DNA of 64,000 nt from Alcanivorax nanhaiticus (GTDB taxonomy: Bacteria; Pseudomonadota; Gammaproteobacteria; Pseudomonadales; Alcanivoracaceae): NCBI RefSeq assembly GCF_000756665.1, contig NZ_ARXV01000002.1, forward strand, positions 1 to 64,000, given 5' to 3'. The position numbers and the translations under genes are program-made. How positions within the stretch are numbered: the first letter of the stretch is position 1; every line of letters starts with the position of its first letter. This document shows, one piece after another, positions 18,219 to 27,756 of the stretch. Below the pieces are notes generated by a model that saw nothing but the letters and a program-made list of their open reading frames with translations, made no database searches and was not told the origin of the DNA.

Positions 18219-18265
18219 GTAGGGCGGAAATGCCTGCAAGGCATCTCCGCCATTTTTTGGCGGCA
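18219..18265. repeat. REP-like hairpin
   Basis: GTAGGGCGGAAATGCC, a short loop, then GGCATCTCCGCC form a stem. A related stem (GGTGGAGATGCC / GGCATTTCCACC) occurs near 32,040-32,072. Confidence 0.6.
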
Positions 18266-18296
18266 ATCGATCCGAGCGACAGCGAAGCAAAAAAGG

Positions 18297-18391
18297 AGCG
18301 AGTGACGAGTCACGAGTTTCGAAAGGCAAAAGACATCTCAGCCTGATGTTTCAGGGTTTTGATCTTCGCAACTCGCTTCTCGTGACTCGAA
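18297..18391. repeat. Palindromic intergenic element, family A copy 3
   Basis: Arms AGTGACGAGTCACGAG and its near-complement TCTCGTGACTCG, with TTTCGAAAGG next to the left arm and CTTCGCAACTCGC next to the right. It lies in the gene-free 457-bp gap between the YeaQ-like gene and rplS, together with a REP-like hairpin and the rplS terminator; no gene is supported in that gap. Confidence 0.7.
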
Positions 18392-18512
18392 ACTTATTCC
18401 TCGCCCAGGCACAGATCAATTGCAGGCATACCCTGAAGGGCACAGAGTGCTCCCACAGCAACCCTGCCCTGGGCATTGGCGAGCGGCATAAAGCCTGTTA
18501 CTCGCAGCGCGA

Positions 18513-18557
18513 CCAACAAAAAAGCCGCTTCCCAAAAGGAAGCGGCTTTTTTGTTGG
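18513..18557 (-). terminator. Bidirectional intrinsic terminator after rplS
   Basis: A near-perfect palindrome, CCAACAAAAAAGCCGCTTCC... / ...GGAAGCGGCTTTTTTGTTGG, with A/T tails on both sides. It lies about 95 bp past the rplS stop and ends the rpsP-rimM-trmD-rplS transcript. Confidence 0.9.
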
Positions 18558-18650
18558 AGCTGTGGTCTACCCGTCCAGAGGTTGATTCCGCATGCCCTAC
18601 AGCAAAGGCTGAACCAACATTCGCCCTCGGCAGACCCGATTGCGCAGGTC

Positions 18651-19007
18651 TTAACGAATCTTTTCTTTGATTCGAGCGGACTTACCAGAGCGGTCACGCA
18701 GGTAGTACAGCTTGGCGCGGCTCACGTCACCACGACGAACGACTTCAATGGAGTCGATCAGCGGGCTGTGCAGCTGGAATACACGCTCAACGCCCACACC
18801 GTGGGAGATCTTGCGCACGGTGAACGCAGAGTTCAGACCGCGGTTACGACGGGCGATAACAACGCCCTGGAACGCCTGCAGACGCTCACGGGTACCTTCT
18901 TTCACCTTTACCTGTACGGTAACGGTATCACCGGCGCCGAATTCCGGCAGATCGGTTTTCAGCTGGGCGTTTTCGATGCCCTGGATGATCAGGTTCTTGC
19001 CGCTCAT
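18651..19007 (-). CDS. rplS: 50S ribosomal protein L19
   Basis: Ribosomal protein at the 30S-50S interface. Length is 118 aa, and segments [21 protein letters not shown] and [17 protein letters not shown] are universal in L19. It is the last gene of the conserved rpsP-rimM-trmD-rplS operon. Confidence 0.98.
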   Translation of the reverse strand: MSGKNLIIQGIENAQLKTDLPEFGAGDTVTVQVKVKEGTRERLQAFQGVVIARRNRGLNSAFTVRKISHGVGVERVFQLHSPLIDSIEVVRRGDVSRAKLYYLRDRSGKSARIKEKIR

Positions 19008-19017
19008 GGCAATGCTC

Positions 19018-19815
19018 CTATTCGTTCGGTTTTGCTGTATGCGACGACTGCTCGGCGATGTATTCGTCCAGCAGCTGTTGCTCTTCTTTGCTCAAACCCC
19101 GCGCCCGGCGGCGTTCCAGCAGGTCAGGACGCTGTTGCCAGGTCCGTCCCAGCGCCTGCTTGAGGCGCCAGCGGCGAATCAGCTCGTGATTGCCACTCAG
19201 CAGTACCGGAGGCACTGCCTGTCCGTTGTACACCTCCGGGCGGGTGTAGTGCGGACAATCCAGCAGGTTTTCGAATTCGCCTGAAAACGAGTCCTGCTCA
19301 GCGGAATCCTGGTGACCCAAGACTCCGGGAATCAGTCGGCTGACCGCATCGATCAGCACCAGCGCCGGTAATTCACCGCCGCTGAGAACGTAGTCGCCGA
19401 TGGAGATCTGCTCATCCACCTCGGCGTCGAGCAAGCGCTCATCCACGCCTTCATAGCGCCCAGCCAGTAATACCAGACCGGGCTGCTTCGCCAACGCCTC
19501 GGCTTTTGCCTGGGTCAGCGGCTGCCCCTGGGGGGACAGGTAAATCACTGTGGCCGCCGGGTTAGCAGCGCGGGCAGACTGCAAGGCTTTCGCCAGCGGA
19601 TCTACCTTCATCACCATGCCGGGGCCGCCACCGAAGGGGCGATCGTCCACGGTGCGATGACGATCTTCGGTGAAATCTCGCGGGTTCACGGTTTCCACCT
19701 GCAACTGGCCATTATCCACGGCCCGCCGCGTGACGCCGAAATCGGTAATCGCCCTGGCCATCTCCGGGAACAGTGTCACCAGAGTCACGGTGTACGGCGT
19801 CGAATCCGTCGTCAT
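19018..19815 (-). CDS. trmD: tRNA (guanine-N1)-methyltransferase TrmD
   Basis: SPOUT enzyme that makes m1G37 in tRNAs reading CNN codons, preventing +1 frameshifts. Length is 265 aa. The knotted SAM site includes [13 protein letters not shown] and [14 protein letters not shown], and [12 protein letters not shown] is also diagnostic. The ten-residue C-terminal tail beyond the usual end is polar. Third gene of the operon, one base downstream of rimM. Confidence 0.98.
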   Translation of the reverse strand: MTTDSTPYTVTLVTLFPEMARAITDFGVTRRAVDNGQLQVETVNPRDFTEDRHRTVDDRPFGGGPGMVMKVDPLAKALQSARAANPAATVIYLSPQGQPLTQAKAEALAKQPGLVLLAGRYEGVDERLLDAEVDEQISIGDYVLSGGELPALVLIDAVSRLIPGVLGHQDSAEQDSFSGEFENLLDCPHYTRPEVYNGQAVPPVLLSGNHELIRRWRLKQALGRTWQQRPDLLERRRARGLSKEEQQLLDEYIAEQSSHTAKPNE

Positions 19816-19816
19816 T

Positions 19817-20356
19817 CTAAAATTCCGGGTCCCAGTCTACCGTCATGTGGCCTTCGGCCAGATTCACGTCGGTAATCACGTCGTCCGGGAGCCAGGGGAT
19901 CAACCGCTCACGGCGATCCAGGCTGCTGCTGTCGCCGCGTACCACGAGCACATCGTTAGCACCGGTCTCCAGCATTTTCGCCACCTTGCCCAGATCTGCG
20001 CCTCCACTTTCGAAGACTCGCAATCCGATCAGGTCGCGCCAGTAATATTCGCCACCACCAGACTGTGGCAGCAGGTCACGGGGTATCCCGATCTCCTGCC
20101 CCACCAGCGCCGCCGCCATGTTCCGGTCGGTAATGCCTTCCAGTTGTGCGATCAGGCCCTTGCCCTGGGGACGGAAGCCGGTCACTTTCACCGGCTTCCA
20201 CTGGCCACCTTGTTTAAGATGCCAGGGCTGGTAGTGCTGGATGTTTTCGCGGGGGTCGGTATCGGAGAACACCTTTACCCACCCCTGCACGCCGTGCACC
20301 CCAAGGATGCGACCGACAACCTCCAGCTCAGAGGACTGTTGCCCTCCAGTGGTCAT
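19817..20356 (-). CDS. rimM: Ribosome maturation factor RimM
   Basis: 16S rRNA processing factor that binds S19. The 179-aa product has the N-terminal RimM barrel ([17 protein letters not shown]) and a C-terminal PRC-barrel with [14 protein letters not shown] and [15 protein letters not shown]. Its ATG overlaps the rpsP stop codon (TGATG), so translation is coupled. Confidence 0.97.
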   Translation of the reverse strand: MTTGGQQSSELEVVGRILGVHGVQGWVKVFSDTDPRENIQHYQPWHLKQGGQWKPVKVTGFRPQGKGLIAQLEGITDRNMAAALVGQEIGIPRDLLPQSGGGEYYWRDLIGLRVFESGGADLGKVAKMLETGANDVLVVRGDSSSLDRRERLIPWLPDDVITDVNLAEGHMTVDWDPEF

Positions 20357-20604
20357 CAGGCTTCCTTACGGGCCTGCTTAACCAGAGTCTTGACGCGATC
20401 AGACAGCTGAGCACCTTTACCAACCCAGGCGTCCAGGCTTTCCAGGTTCAGCTTCAGAGGAATTTCACCGCCACGGGCGATGGGGTTGTAGAAACCCAGC
20501 TGCTCGATAAAACGGCCATCACGGGCGTTACGGCTATCGGCAACAACAATGCTGTAGAACGGGCGCTTCTTGGAACCGCCGCGAGCGAGACGAATAATTA
20601 CCAT
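20356..20604 (-). CDS. rpsP: 30S ribosomal protein S16
   Basis: An 82-aa small-subunit protein. The N-terminus [20 protein letters not shown] and the segment [14 protein letters not shown] are universal for S16. It is the first gene of the operon; its promoter should lie in the 446-bp gap towards ffh. Confidence 0.98.
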   Translation of the reverse strand: MVIIRLARGGSKKRPFYSIVVADSRNARDGRFIEQLGFYNPIARGGEIPLKLNLESLDAWVGKGAQLSDRVKTLVKQARKEA

Positions 20605-21050
20605 GGTTTATCTACCTTTTTATCAATCCGGTTTCCCGGCCGCCTGCCGAGGAGGGCATAGCGAGCCATCGTATCCGCTTGAAAGCCAGCCCCCGAATCC
20701 ATAGAAAACAGGGAAAGGCCGCGAAGGGCGCGGATTATACAGGCAGATAACCCGCGCAACAAGCATTTAGCCCAGCAAAACGCTTCGGTGGGCTTGTAGG
20801 AGCGGCGCTTGAGCCGCGAACCGCATGTAAACGCGGAATCGTCCGCAGGATGATCAAGCATTACCGAATTCGATGGGGTTGCTGCAGATAGCCTGCAGCG
20901 CTGTTGCCAATGGCATCTTCCTCACCGCCGCACGATTCGCGGCTCAAGCGCCGCTCCTACAAAACCCCTTACCCCAAACGCAGCGCGGGCAGAGAGGTTT
21001 CCACCTGCCCTGCCCGCGTGTTGCATGATGCGTGTCGCTTGAAGCGTCAA
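20605..21050. other. Gene-free stretch with an inverted pair of REP-like elements
   Basis: Two copies of the same REP-like unit face each other: TGTAGGAGCGGCGCTTGAGCCGCG (about 20,796-20,821) and its complement (about 20,934-20,959). Between them is about 110 bp of unremarkable sequence. Near 20,981-21,015 a GCGGGCAG...CTGCCCGC stem follows the ffh stop and may act as its terminator. The rpsP promoter region occupies the left part. No coding region is supported. Confidence 0.65.
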
Positions 21051-22478
21051 TCACATCGGCGGCATACCGCCACCCATGCCACCCGGAGGCATACCGCCAC
21101 CCGGACCACCGGTACCGCCAGGGCCACCGTTTCCACCCATCATGCCTTCCAGGCCGCGCATCATGTTCTTCATGCCGCCCTTGGTGCGCATTTTCTTCAT
21201 CATCTTGGCCATCATCTTCTGCTGTTTCATCAGGCGGTTCAGATCCTGAATCTCCAGCCCGGCGCCCATGGCAATCCGCTTCTTGCGGGAACCCTTGATG
21301 ATGTCCGGGTTACGGCGCTCCTTGATGGTCATGGAGTCGATCAACGCTTCCATGTGCTTCATCTGCTTCATGGCCGCCGGATCCTGAGCCGCCTGCATCA
21401 TGCCGCCCATGCCGGGCAGCTTGTCGAGCAGGCCGGCCATGCCGCCCATGTTGCGCATCTGCTGGAACTGGTCCTTGAGATCCTCGAAGTCCATCGCCTT
21501 GCCTTTCTTGAACTTCTTGGCGATCTTCTCGGCTTTCTTCTTGTCCAGCTTGCGCTCGGCTTCTTCCACCAGAGACAGCACGTCGCCCATGCCGAGGATC
21601 CGGCTGGCGATACGATCCGGGTGGAAAGGCTCCAGGGCATCGGTCTTCTCGCCCATACCGATGAACTTGATCGGCTTGCCAGTGAGCTGACGGACGGACA
21701 GGGCGGCACCACCGCGGGAGTCACCGTCTGCCTTGGTCAGGATCACACCCGTCAGGGGCAACGCCTCGTTAAAGGCCTGAGCAGTGTTGGCCGCATCCTG
21801 ACCGGTCATGGCATCGACCACGAACAGGGTTTCCACTGGACTGATCGCCCCGTGCAGACGCTTGATCTCGGTCATCATGTCTTCGTCGACATGCAGACGA
21901 CCCGCGGTATCGACGATCAGCACGTCCATATAACGACGACGAGCTTCATCCAGCGCCGCATTGGCGATATCCACCGGATCCTGGTCACCGGTGGACGGGA
22001 AGAAGTTGGTTTCCACTTCCCCGGCCAGGGTTTTCAGCTGCTCGATGGCCGCCGGACGGTAAACGTCCGCGGACACCACCATGACCTTCTTCTTCTCGCG
22101 CTCCTGCAGGAAGCGGGCAAGCTTGGCCACGGAGGTGGTTTTACCCGCCCCCTGCAGGCCTGCCATCAGGATGATAGCCGGCGGTTTGGCAGCCAGATCC
22201 AGGGCATCATTGGCGTCGCCCATGGTGTGAACCAGCTCGTCGTTGACGATCTTGACGAACGCCTGGCCCGGGTTAAGGCTTTGCAGCACTTCCTGACCCA
22301 GCGCCTTTTCCTTGACCTGCTCGACAAACTCTTTCACCACTGGCAAGGCCACATCGGCCTCCAGCAGCGCCTTGCGTACTTCACGCAGGGTGTCGCGAAT
22401 ATTGTCTTCGGTCAGGGAGCCCTGACCTGCCAGGTTTTTAAGCGACGATCCCAACCGGTCGGTGAGATTCTCGAACAT
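21051..22478 (-). CDS. ffh: Signal recognition particle protein Ffh
   Basis: SRP GTPase that, with 4.5S RNA, targets membrane proteins to FtsY. Length is 475 aa. The N domain is at about 1-90. The GTPase has the P-loop GLQGAGKTT, DTAGR and the TKADGD motif. The methionine-rich M domain runs from about 320 and ends in an unusually long Gly/Met/Pro-rich tail. It is divergent from ypjD, the same neighbour as in E. coli. Confidence 0.97.
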   Translation of the reverse strand: MFENLTDRLGSSLKNLAGQGSLTEDNIRDTLREVRKALLEADVALPVVKEFVEQVKEKALGQEVLQSLNPGQAFVKIVNDELVHTMGDANDALDLAAKPPAIILMAGLQGAGKTTSVAKLARFLQEREKKKVMVVSADVYRPAAIEQLKTLAGEVETNFFPSTGDQDPVDIANAALDEARRRYMDVLIVDTAGRLHVDEDMMTEIKRLHGAISPVETLFVVDAMTGQDAANTAQAFNEALPLTGVILTKADGDSRGGAALSVRQLTGKPIKFIGMGEKTDALEPFHPDRIASRILGMGDVLSLVEEAERKLDKKKAEKIAKKFKKGKAMDFEDLKDQFQQMRNMGGMAGLLDKLPGMGGMMQAAQDPAAMKQMKHMEALIDSMTIKERRNPDIIKGSRKKRIAMGAGLEIQDLNRLMKQQKMMAKMMKKMRTKGGMKNMMRGLEGMMGGNGGPGGTGGPGGGMPPGGMGGGMPPM

Positions 22479-22598
22479 GGTGCTACCTCCAAATCCTCAT
22501 GTCTGCGCGCCTTTTTCCATGCGGCAGGGACAAGGGCGCGATTATAGCCCTCATTGACGCCCAACGTCATGGGCTGGGGTAAACGGGCAGGCAAAATG

Positions 22599-22617
22599 AG
22601 AATGATTGTTGATAGTC
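22599..22617. promoter_or_regulatory. Weak Fur-box-like sequence upstream of ypjD
   Basis: GAGAATGATTGTTGATAGT resembles the Fur consensus over its left half only (about 12 of 19 positions). It lies between ffh and ypjD. Recorded as a weak candidate. Confidence 0.2.
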
Positions 22618-22692
22618 AACTTGCCCCTATGCCAGACTTCTGCGGATTGCCCGGCAATTTCGTCGCCGGCTACTGGATGGATATCAACACCC

Positions 22693-23493
22693 ATGACGCT
22701 TACCGTGATCAGTGGCATTGCCGCCTTCGCGCTTTACACTTTGGCCAGCCTGATTGTCTTTTCCCAGTTCAAAGGGAAGAGTCAGCCGTCCCGGCAATCC
22801 ATCCTGATTCCCGGCTCGCTTGCCCTGATTGCCCATGGCGTAAGCCTGTGGGGCATCATGGTGACGCCTAATGGCCTGCATTTGGGGCTGTTTGCTGTGG
22901 CCTCAACAGTGGGAGCCACTTGTGTTCTGGCGGTACTCATTTCCTGCCTGCGTCGCCCCTTTGAGTGGATCAACGCTATCGCCTACCCCTTTGCCGCCCT
23001 GACCATTCCCTGCATGCTCTGGGGCAGCCCAAGCAGCAACGCGCAACCGCTTGCCCATGGACTGGGCGCGCATGTGCTGTTTTCTATCCTTGCCTATGCC
23101 GTACTCGCCATCGCCGCCGCCCAGGCCGTGATGGTGCGCATCCAGGACCACCAGCTCAAGGAAGGCCATATTCGCGGCATCATGCGCCTGTTCCCCCCGG
23201 TTCAAGTAATGGAAACCATGCTGTTCGAGGCCATCTGGGTTGGGGAGGCCTTGCTTACCATCGCCATCGCCTCTGGTTTTTTCTACGTGGACAACCTGTT
23301 CGCCCAGCACCTGGTGCACAAGACGGTTCTGACTCTGATTGCCTGGGTGGTATTCGCCATCCTGCTGGCGGGACGGTATCTGCGTGGCTGGCGCGGGCGT
23401 ACCGCTATCCGCTTTACCCTGAGTGGCTTCGCGGTATTGCTGGTGGGATTCTTTGGCAGTCAGCTGGTGCTCGAATTCATCCTGAAACGGTAA
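22693..23493 (+). CDS. ypjD: CcsA/YpjD-family inner-membrane protein
   Basis: A 266-aa polytopic protein of the cytochrome c assembly (CcmF/C/CcsA) superfamily, with about eight hydrophobic helices. Family position and synteny with ffh and corB match E. coli ypjD, whose product is linked to magnesium transport with CorB-type proteins. The start MTLTVISGIAA is chosen because it begins the first helix; the longer reading adds 29 residues without hydrophobic character. Confidence 0.85.
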   Translation: MTLTVISGIAAFALYTLASLIVFSQFKGKSQPSRQSILIPGSLALIAHGVSLWGIMVTPNGLHLGLFAVASTVGATCVLAVLISCLRRPFEWINAIAYPFAALTIPCMLWGSPSSNAQPLAHGLGAHVLFSILAYAVLAIAAAQAVMVRIQDHQLKEGHIRGIMRLFPPVQVMETMLFEAIWVGEALLTIAIASGFFYVDNLFAQHLVHKTVLTLIAWVVFAILLAGRYLRGWRGRTAIRFTLSGFAVLLVGFFGSQLVLEFILKR

Positions 23494-23511
23494 ACAACTA
23501 CCAAACAGATT

Positions 23512-23582
23512 CGAGTTGCGAGTAACGAGTTTCGAAGGGCAAACGCTCTTGATTTTCGCAACTCGTTACTCGTTACTCGCTG
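23512..23582. repeat. Palindromic intergenic element, family A copy 4
   Basis: Left arm CGAGTTGCGAGTAACGAG plus TTTCGAAGGG, right arm TTTTCGCAACTCG plus TTACTCGTTACTCG, with only a short loop. It lies about 20 bp after the ypjD stop. Confidence 0.75.
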
Positions 23583-23695
23583 CCACGCCCCATTCTCCAA
23601 CCTCCCGGGCTTCGACTTTGGCACCGGACTCCTTGACACTTCTCGGTCCTAGCCCAAACAATATCCCCCCAACTGGCGGATAAACGACATTTCCC

Positions 23696-24958
23696 TTGGA
23701 TACCTTCTCGGACGGGTGGCTGATTGGCGCCCTGATCTTTCTGGTTCTTGGCTCAGCCTTCTTCTCCAGCAGCGAAACCGGCATGGTGGCCATCAACCGC
23801 TACCGCCTGCGGCACCTTGCCCGTCAGGGGCACAAGGCCGCAGCCCGGGTAGAAAAGCTGCTCAAGCGCACCGACCGACTGCTGTCAGTCATCCTGATCG
23901 GCAACAATTTCGTCAACAACTTCGCCGCCACCGTAGCGGCGATTCTGGCGATTCGCTGGCTGGGCGACAGTGGTGCAGCGGTAGCACCAGTGGTGATTAC
24001 CATCATCATGCTGGTCTTCGCCGAGATCACCCCCAAGACCTTTGCCGCCATGCGCCCGGAACGGGTGGCCTTTCCCGCCAGTCTTGCACTCAAGCCCTTG
24101 CAGACCCTGCTGGCGCCGCTGGTATGGCTGGTCAACGGCATCAGCAATATCCTGCTGCGCCTTGGTGGCATCAACGCCAATGAGCAAGACGACGATCATC
24201 TCAGCCCGGAAGAGCTACGCACCGTGGTGAACGAGGCCGGGGGGCTGATCCCGGAAAACCACCAGAAGATGCTGCTCAACATTCTCGATCTGGAAACGGT
24301 CACCGTGGAAGACATCATGGTGCCGCGCAACGAAATGGTGGGCATCGACCTCGAGGATGACATGCACGACATCCTCACCACCCTGCGCGCCAGCCAGCAT
24401 ACCCGTCTGCCTGTTTACAATGGCGACCCCAACAATATGATTGGCCTGCTGCATCTGCGCAAACTCAGCCGTCTGTTGCTCAAGGAAGAAATCAACAAGG
24501 CCGAACTCATGCAGTACACGGTCGAGCCTTACTATGTGCCGGAGGCCACCTCACTGCATCAGCAGCTGATCAATTTCCAGAACGCCAAACGGCGCATCGG
24601 TATTGTGGTGGATGAATACGGCGATGTTCTCGGTCTGGTAACCCTGGAAGACATTCTTGAGGAGATTGTCGGCGAATTCACCACCGACCTGGCCGCCACC
24701 AGCCAGGATATTCATCCTCAGGATGACGGCACCTTCGTCATCGACGGCTCAAGCACCCTGCGCGACATCAATCGCACCCTGCAGTGGGAGCTCCCCACCG
24801 ACGGCCCGAAAACCCTCAACGGCCTGATCCTGGAGTATCTGCAAGACATCCCCGACGCCAACATCTCCGTGCAGATTCTGGATTACCAGATCGAAATCCT
24901 GCAGGTGAAGGACAATATGGTGAAGGCGGTGAAGATGAGAAAGGCAGTGAACAGTTAA
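23696..24958 (+). CDS. corB: CNNM/CorB-type transporter with CBS domains
   Basis: A 420-aa membrane protein. An N-terminal DUF21/CNNM domain (about 1-180, starting FFSSSETGMVAINRYRLRHLA) is followed by a CBS pair (about 195-320) and a C-terminal CorC/HlyC domain. The family is tied to Mg2+/Co2+ transport. The start is TTG with no strong ribosome site, but the first residues align with E. coli YfjD. The stop codon and last codons lie inside a GTTAACAGT-type repeat. Confidence 0.9.
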   Translation: MDTFSDGWLIGALIFLVLGSAFFSSSETGMVAINRYRLRHLARQGHKAAARVEKLLKRTDRLLSVILIGNNFVNNFAATVAAILAIRWLGDSGAAVAPVVITIIMLVFAEITPKTFAAMRPERVAFPASLALKPLQTLLAPLVWLVNGISNILLRLGGINANEQDDDHLSPEELRTVVNEAGGLIPENHQKMLLNILDLETVTVEDIMVPRNEMVGIDLEDDMHDILTTLRASQHTRLPVYNGDPNNMIGLLHLRKLSRLLLKEEINKAELMQYTVEPYYVPEATSLHQQLINFQNAKRRIGIVVDEYGDVLGLVTLEDILEEIVGEFTTDLAATSQDIHPQDDGTFVIDGSSTLRDINRTLQWELPTDGPKTLNGLILEYLQDIPDANISVQILDYQIEILQVKDNMVKAVKMRKAVNS

Positions 24959-25092
24959 CAGTGAATAGTGAACAGTTCGCGAACGAAGTATGGGTTGCTT
25001 TTGGGGGCCTCTGCCCGCGCCCCACTTCGGCCGCGGGCATCAAGGTTTGAAAATTAACGAGGGTGAACGCGGCTGTTAACTGTTCACTACCT
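24946..25092. repeat. Inverted repeat of GTTAACAGT-type words, family B copy 1
   Basis: Left arm (24,946-24,977) reads CAGTGAACAGTTAACAGTGA and continues in the same pattern; the right arm (25,071-25,089) is GCTGTTAACTGTTCACTAC. The left arm contains the corB stop codon. The intervening 93 bp hold no gene. The element sits between two convergent genes. Confidence 0.65.
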
Positions 25093-26025
25093 TCAAACCC
25101 TATCCGCCACTGCCGACCCAACCCAACCACGAATATCGGCTTCATAGCGCTTCACCAGTGCCCTGCCTTCCTCAATGGCCTCTTTGGCTCGGTGGAAATC
25201 CATCAGGGCAAAGTCTTCCAACAGGGGAACCAGCGTGACCTCCGGCGGGTCGCCGGCCATACGGGAGCGTGTGATACGGTCCTGCATAATGTTGATGCTG
25301 GAGGCAACCACATCGAAAAAGCCCGGGTCCTCCCCGTCGCCGGAAGTAAAGTAATCCATCATTTTTTGCCAGATGCTGCGTTCCTCTTCTGAGGCTTCCT
25401 CACTTTCCACCTGACTGCGCGTATCCCGAGCCAGATGACCACCCACCAGCTGGGCATTGAGGTTAACGGCAATGACCACATCCGCGCCCATGGCGCGAGC
25501 CGCAGACACCGGCACCGGATTCACCAATCCTCCATCGAGCATCCAGCGACCTTGCAGACTAAAGGGAGAAAACAATCCCGGCAGCGCACAGGATGCCCTG
25601 GCCGCGTCCAGCATCGGCCCCTTGGTAATCCAGATCTCCCGGCCGCTTTTCATGTCCGTCGCGACCGTCACCAGTTTTTTCTCCAGGTGCTCTATATCCG
25701 GATTGTCGTGGTGCTCACGAAAAAAACTGAACAGCTTTTCCCCCTTCACCACCCCACCGGAAAAACTGATATCCAACAGCCCAACCACATCTTTCACCGT
25801 CAGGCCCTTAACCCAATCGGCAAATTCGTTGAGTGTGCCTGTTACGTAAGCCCCGCCAACGATGGCTCCAATCGAAGTACCAGCCACCACTTCCGGCTCG
25901 ATACCCATTTCCTCAAGGCCCTGTATCACGCCGATATGTGCCCAGCCTCTCGCTGAGCCACTGCCCAGAGCCAGGCCGATCACCGGCTTTCCACCACCCT
26001 GCGTCAACGTGGCATCGCTGCTCAT
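25093..26025 (-). CDS. Patatin-like phospholipase, RssA/NTE type
   Basis: A 310-aa patatin-fold hydrolase. The oxyanion loop is GSGSARGWAHIG, the nucleophile motif GTSIG and the catalytic Asp lies in MLDGGLVNPVP. Such proteins release fatty acids from lipids; the in vivo substrate is unknown. The start MSSDATLTQGGG is chosen because AGGGG lies at good spacing; the longer reading runs into the DUF1289 gene. Near the 3' end is a family B palindrome. Confidence 0.9.
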   Translation of the reverse strand: MSSDATLTQGGGKPVIGLALGSGSARGWAHIGVIQGLEEMGIEPEVVAGTSIGAIVGGAYVTGTLNEFADWVKGLTVKDVVGLLDISFSGGVVKGEKLFSFFREHHDNPDIEHLEKKLVTVATDMKSGREIWITKGPMLDAARASCALPGLFSPFSLQGRWMLDGGLVNPVPVSAARAMGADVVIAVNLNAQLVGGHLARDTRSQVESEEASEEERSIWQKMMDYFTSGDGEDPGFFDVVASSINIMQDRITRSRMAGDPPEVTLVPLLEDFALMDFHRAKEAIEEGRALVKRYEADIRGWVGSAVADRV

Positions 26026-26044
26026 GATTTGCCCCTGATTTTGC

Positions 26045-26257
26045 TCATGGCTGCTCCCTCTTGCTTCTAACCACACAGGGAGCAGGCTCACCGTTCATCC
26101 GCTGCTCAATACGGCGAAACACTTCATCTTTTTCATCATCGGTGAGCAGCCCCCAAATGGAAATTTCGCCCCCAGAGCGAAAACAGCCCACGCAAATATC
26201 ATTTTCGTCCAGTGCGCAAATAGACACACAGGGTGAAACCCGTTGCCTATCAGTCAT
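26045..26257 (-). CDS. DUF1289 protein
   Basis: A 70-aa protein with the DUF1289 pattern: SPCVSICALDENDICVGCFR, carrying the conserved Cys residues, then a tryptophan-containing segment ISIWGLLTDDEK. The cysteines suggest Fe-S or zinc binding. The chosen ATG overlaps the end of the gamma-carbonic anhydrase gene by 8 bp, indicating translational coupling. Confidence 0.82.
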   Translation of the reverse strand: MTDRQRVSPCVSICALDENDICVGCFRSGGEISIWGLLTDDEKDEVFRRIEQRMNGEPAPCVVRSKREQP

Positions 26258-26789
26258 GGTGGTAGCGTTCATCCACTTCCAGGTGCTCACTAAACTCTTT
26301 GGCATGAGCCACATAATGCATGCTGCTCATGGTCAGCATTGCCTTGTGGCCATCGGAGATTTCCTTGACAACTTTGGCCGGAGATCCCATTACCAGTGAG
26401 TTGTCTGGAATTTTCATGCCTTCCGGCACCAACGAGTTGGCTCCGATGATGCAGTTTTTCCCAATCACGGCCTTGTTCAGCACCACTGCATTGATGCCGA
26501 TCAGGCTGTTATCACCGATGGTGCAGCCATGCAGCATCACCTTGTGCCCCACTGTCACGTCACGGCCAATCTTCATCGGTACACCAGGATCCACATGCAG
26601 CACGGCACCGTCCTGAATATTGGTGTTTTCGCCAATCTCAATCAGGTCATTGTCTGCCCGCAGCACCGCGTTGAACCAAATACTGCTGTTACTCTCCATC
26701 ACCACCGAACCAATAACCGTGGCATTGTCTGCAATCCAGTGGCCTGAACCACGCTGTTCAAGCTGGCGGCTGCCGATCTTGTAAATCAT
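26250..26789 (-). CDS. Gamma-carbonic anhydrase family protein
   Basis: A 179-aa left-handed beta-helix protein of the YrdA/PaaY group, with hexapeptide repeats (IGSVVMES, IGRDVTVG, IGDNSLIG, IGKNCIIG). Histidines in VLHVDPG, VGHKVMLHG match the trimer-interface zinc ligands. Family members have carbonic anhydrase or thioesterase activity or none known. It is cotranscribed with the Nudix gene upstream (2 bp gap) and DUF1289 downstream. Confidence 0.9.
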   Translation of the reverse strand: MIYKIGSRQLEQRGSGHWIADNATVIGSVVMESNSSIWFNAVLRADNDLIEIGENTNIQDGAVLHVDPGVPMKIGRDVTVGHKVMLHGCTIGDNSLIGINAVVLNKAVIGKNCIIGANSLVPEGMKIPDNSLVMGSPAKVVKEISDGHKAMLTMSSMHYVAHAKEFSEHLEVDERYHHD

Positions 26790-26791
26790 GA

Positions 26792-27448
26792 TTATTGTTC
26801 CCTGTCTGCAGGCCAGTGGCTCACGTCGAACTCGATGCCTGCATCATATACATGGTTGATCAGATCCAGAATCATGAAGGCAGTCAGCCCCCAGATTCGC
26901 TTGTCTTCGTAATAATAGCTGGGGATACGGAAGCGCCGGCCGAAGAAATCGATAGGGCTGGACAACTCCGGCGTTTCCTCAAGGAAGAATTTCAGTGGCA
27001 CCTGAAAAATGGTGTCTATTTCGCCCGGCTCCGCCTGCAACTGTGCATCGGGATGCACAATTCCCACAAACGGGGTCACCTTCATACCATAGCGGGATGC
27101 CAACGGAGACAGCTGCCCCAGTACGTCCACATAGCGGGCATTCAGACCAACCTCTTCCTCGCTTTCACGCAACGCGGTCATCAACAGGTTCTTGTCGGAA
27201 GGATCCCGCTTGCCGCCGGGAAAAGCCACCTCCCCCGCATGAGTCGGCATGGAATTGGAGCGGACGGTCAGAATAACCCTCGGCTCCGGGCTGTCCACCA
27301 GCGGCATCAGCACCGCTGCCTCAGGCAGCGCCAGGGGCAACTCCGTGCGTTGATATTCAGGCAGCCTCTGCCTGAGCAAATCGAGCACAACACTCTCCAG
27401 AACCGACGATTCAAACGGTAGTTTGAACAGCAACGGCTCCCGCGGCAA
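26792..27448 (-). CDS. Nudix CoA pyrophosphatase NudL type
   Basis: A 218-aa Nudix hydrolase. The UPF0035/NudL motif PEPRVILTVRSNSMPTHAGE is followed by the Nudix box GGKRDPSDKN...ALRESEEEVGL, the layout of CoA diphosphatases that split CoA into 4'-phosphopantetheine and 3',5'-ADP. First gene of the run to the gamma-carbonic anhydrase, DUF1289 and patatin genes. The activity is inferred from family. Confidence 0.88.
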   Translation of the reverse strand: MPREPLLFKLPFESSVLESVVLDLLRQRLPEYQRTELPLALPEAAVLMPLVDSPEPRVILTVRSNSMPTHAGEVAFPGGKRDPSDKNLLMTALRESEEEVGLNARYVDVLGQLSPLASRYGMKVTPFVGIVHPDAQLQAEPGEIDTIFQVPLKFFLEETPELSSPIDFFGRRFRIPSYYYEDKRIWGLTAFMILDLINHVYDAGIEFDVSHWPADREQ

Positions 27449-27756
27449 GTCTACCGGCTATCGGGAAGCGACCACTGATCCTTTCTACCGTCATTCCCTC
27501 TGCAACAGGCGATAGCCAATTTCCTACACCGAAGGAATAAGCCAGCCCAAAAGCCGGAAAACCCCGCTATCACAGTGCGAATCCCACCTCACCATTTTTG
27601 CCGGAAGCTCTTTTGCGCAAATAACGCACTTTTTCCTACACCCGGGGCTTAGTCAGGAAAGAAAAAATCCGTTCTCAGGGTGAATGTCATCCACTGACGA
27701 ATCACGCAAGACTCGGTGTGCGAGGCAAGACCAAGAGCAAGACTAGGGACGGTATC

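Noticed and set aside
20904..22547. 547-codon open frame antisense to ffh
   Set aside because: Exact shadow of Ffh, with a low-complexity His/Leu/Gln product.
27521..27642. Two copies of TTCCTACACC upstream of the first curlin gene, considered as CsgD sites
   Set aside because: 112 bp apart, no match to the known CsgD site and not found before csgD; too weak to report as an operator.
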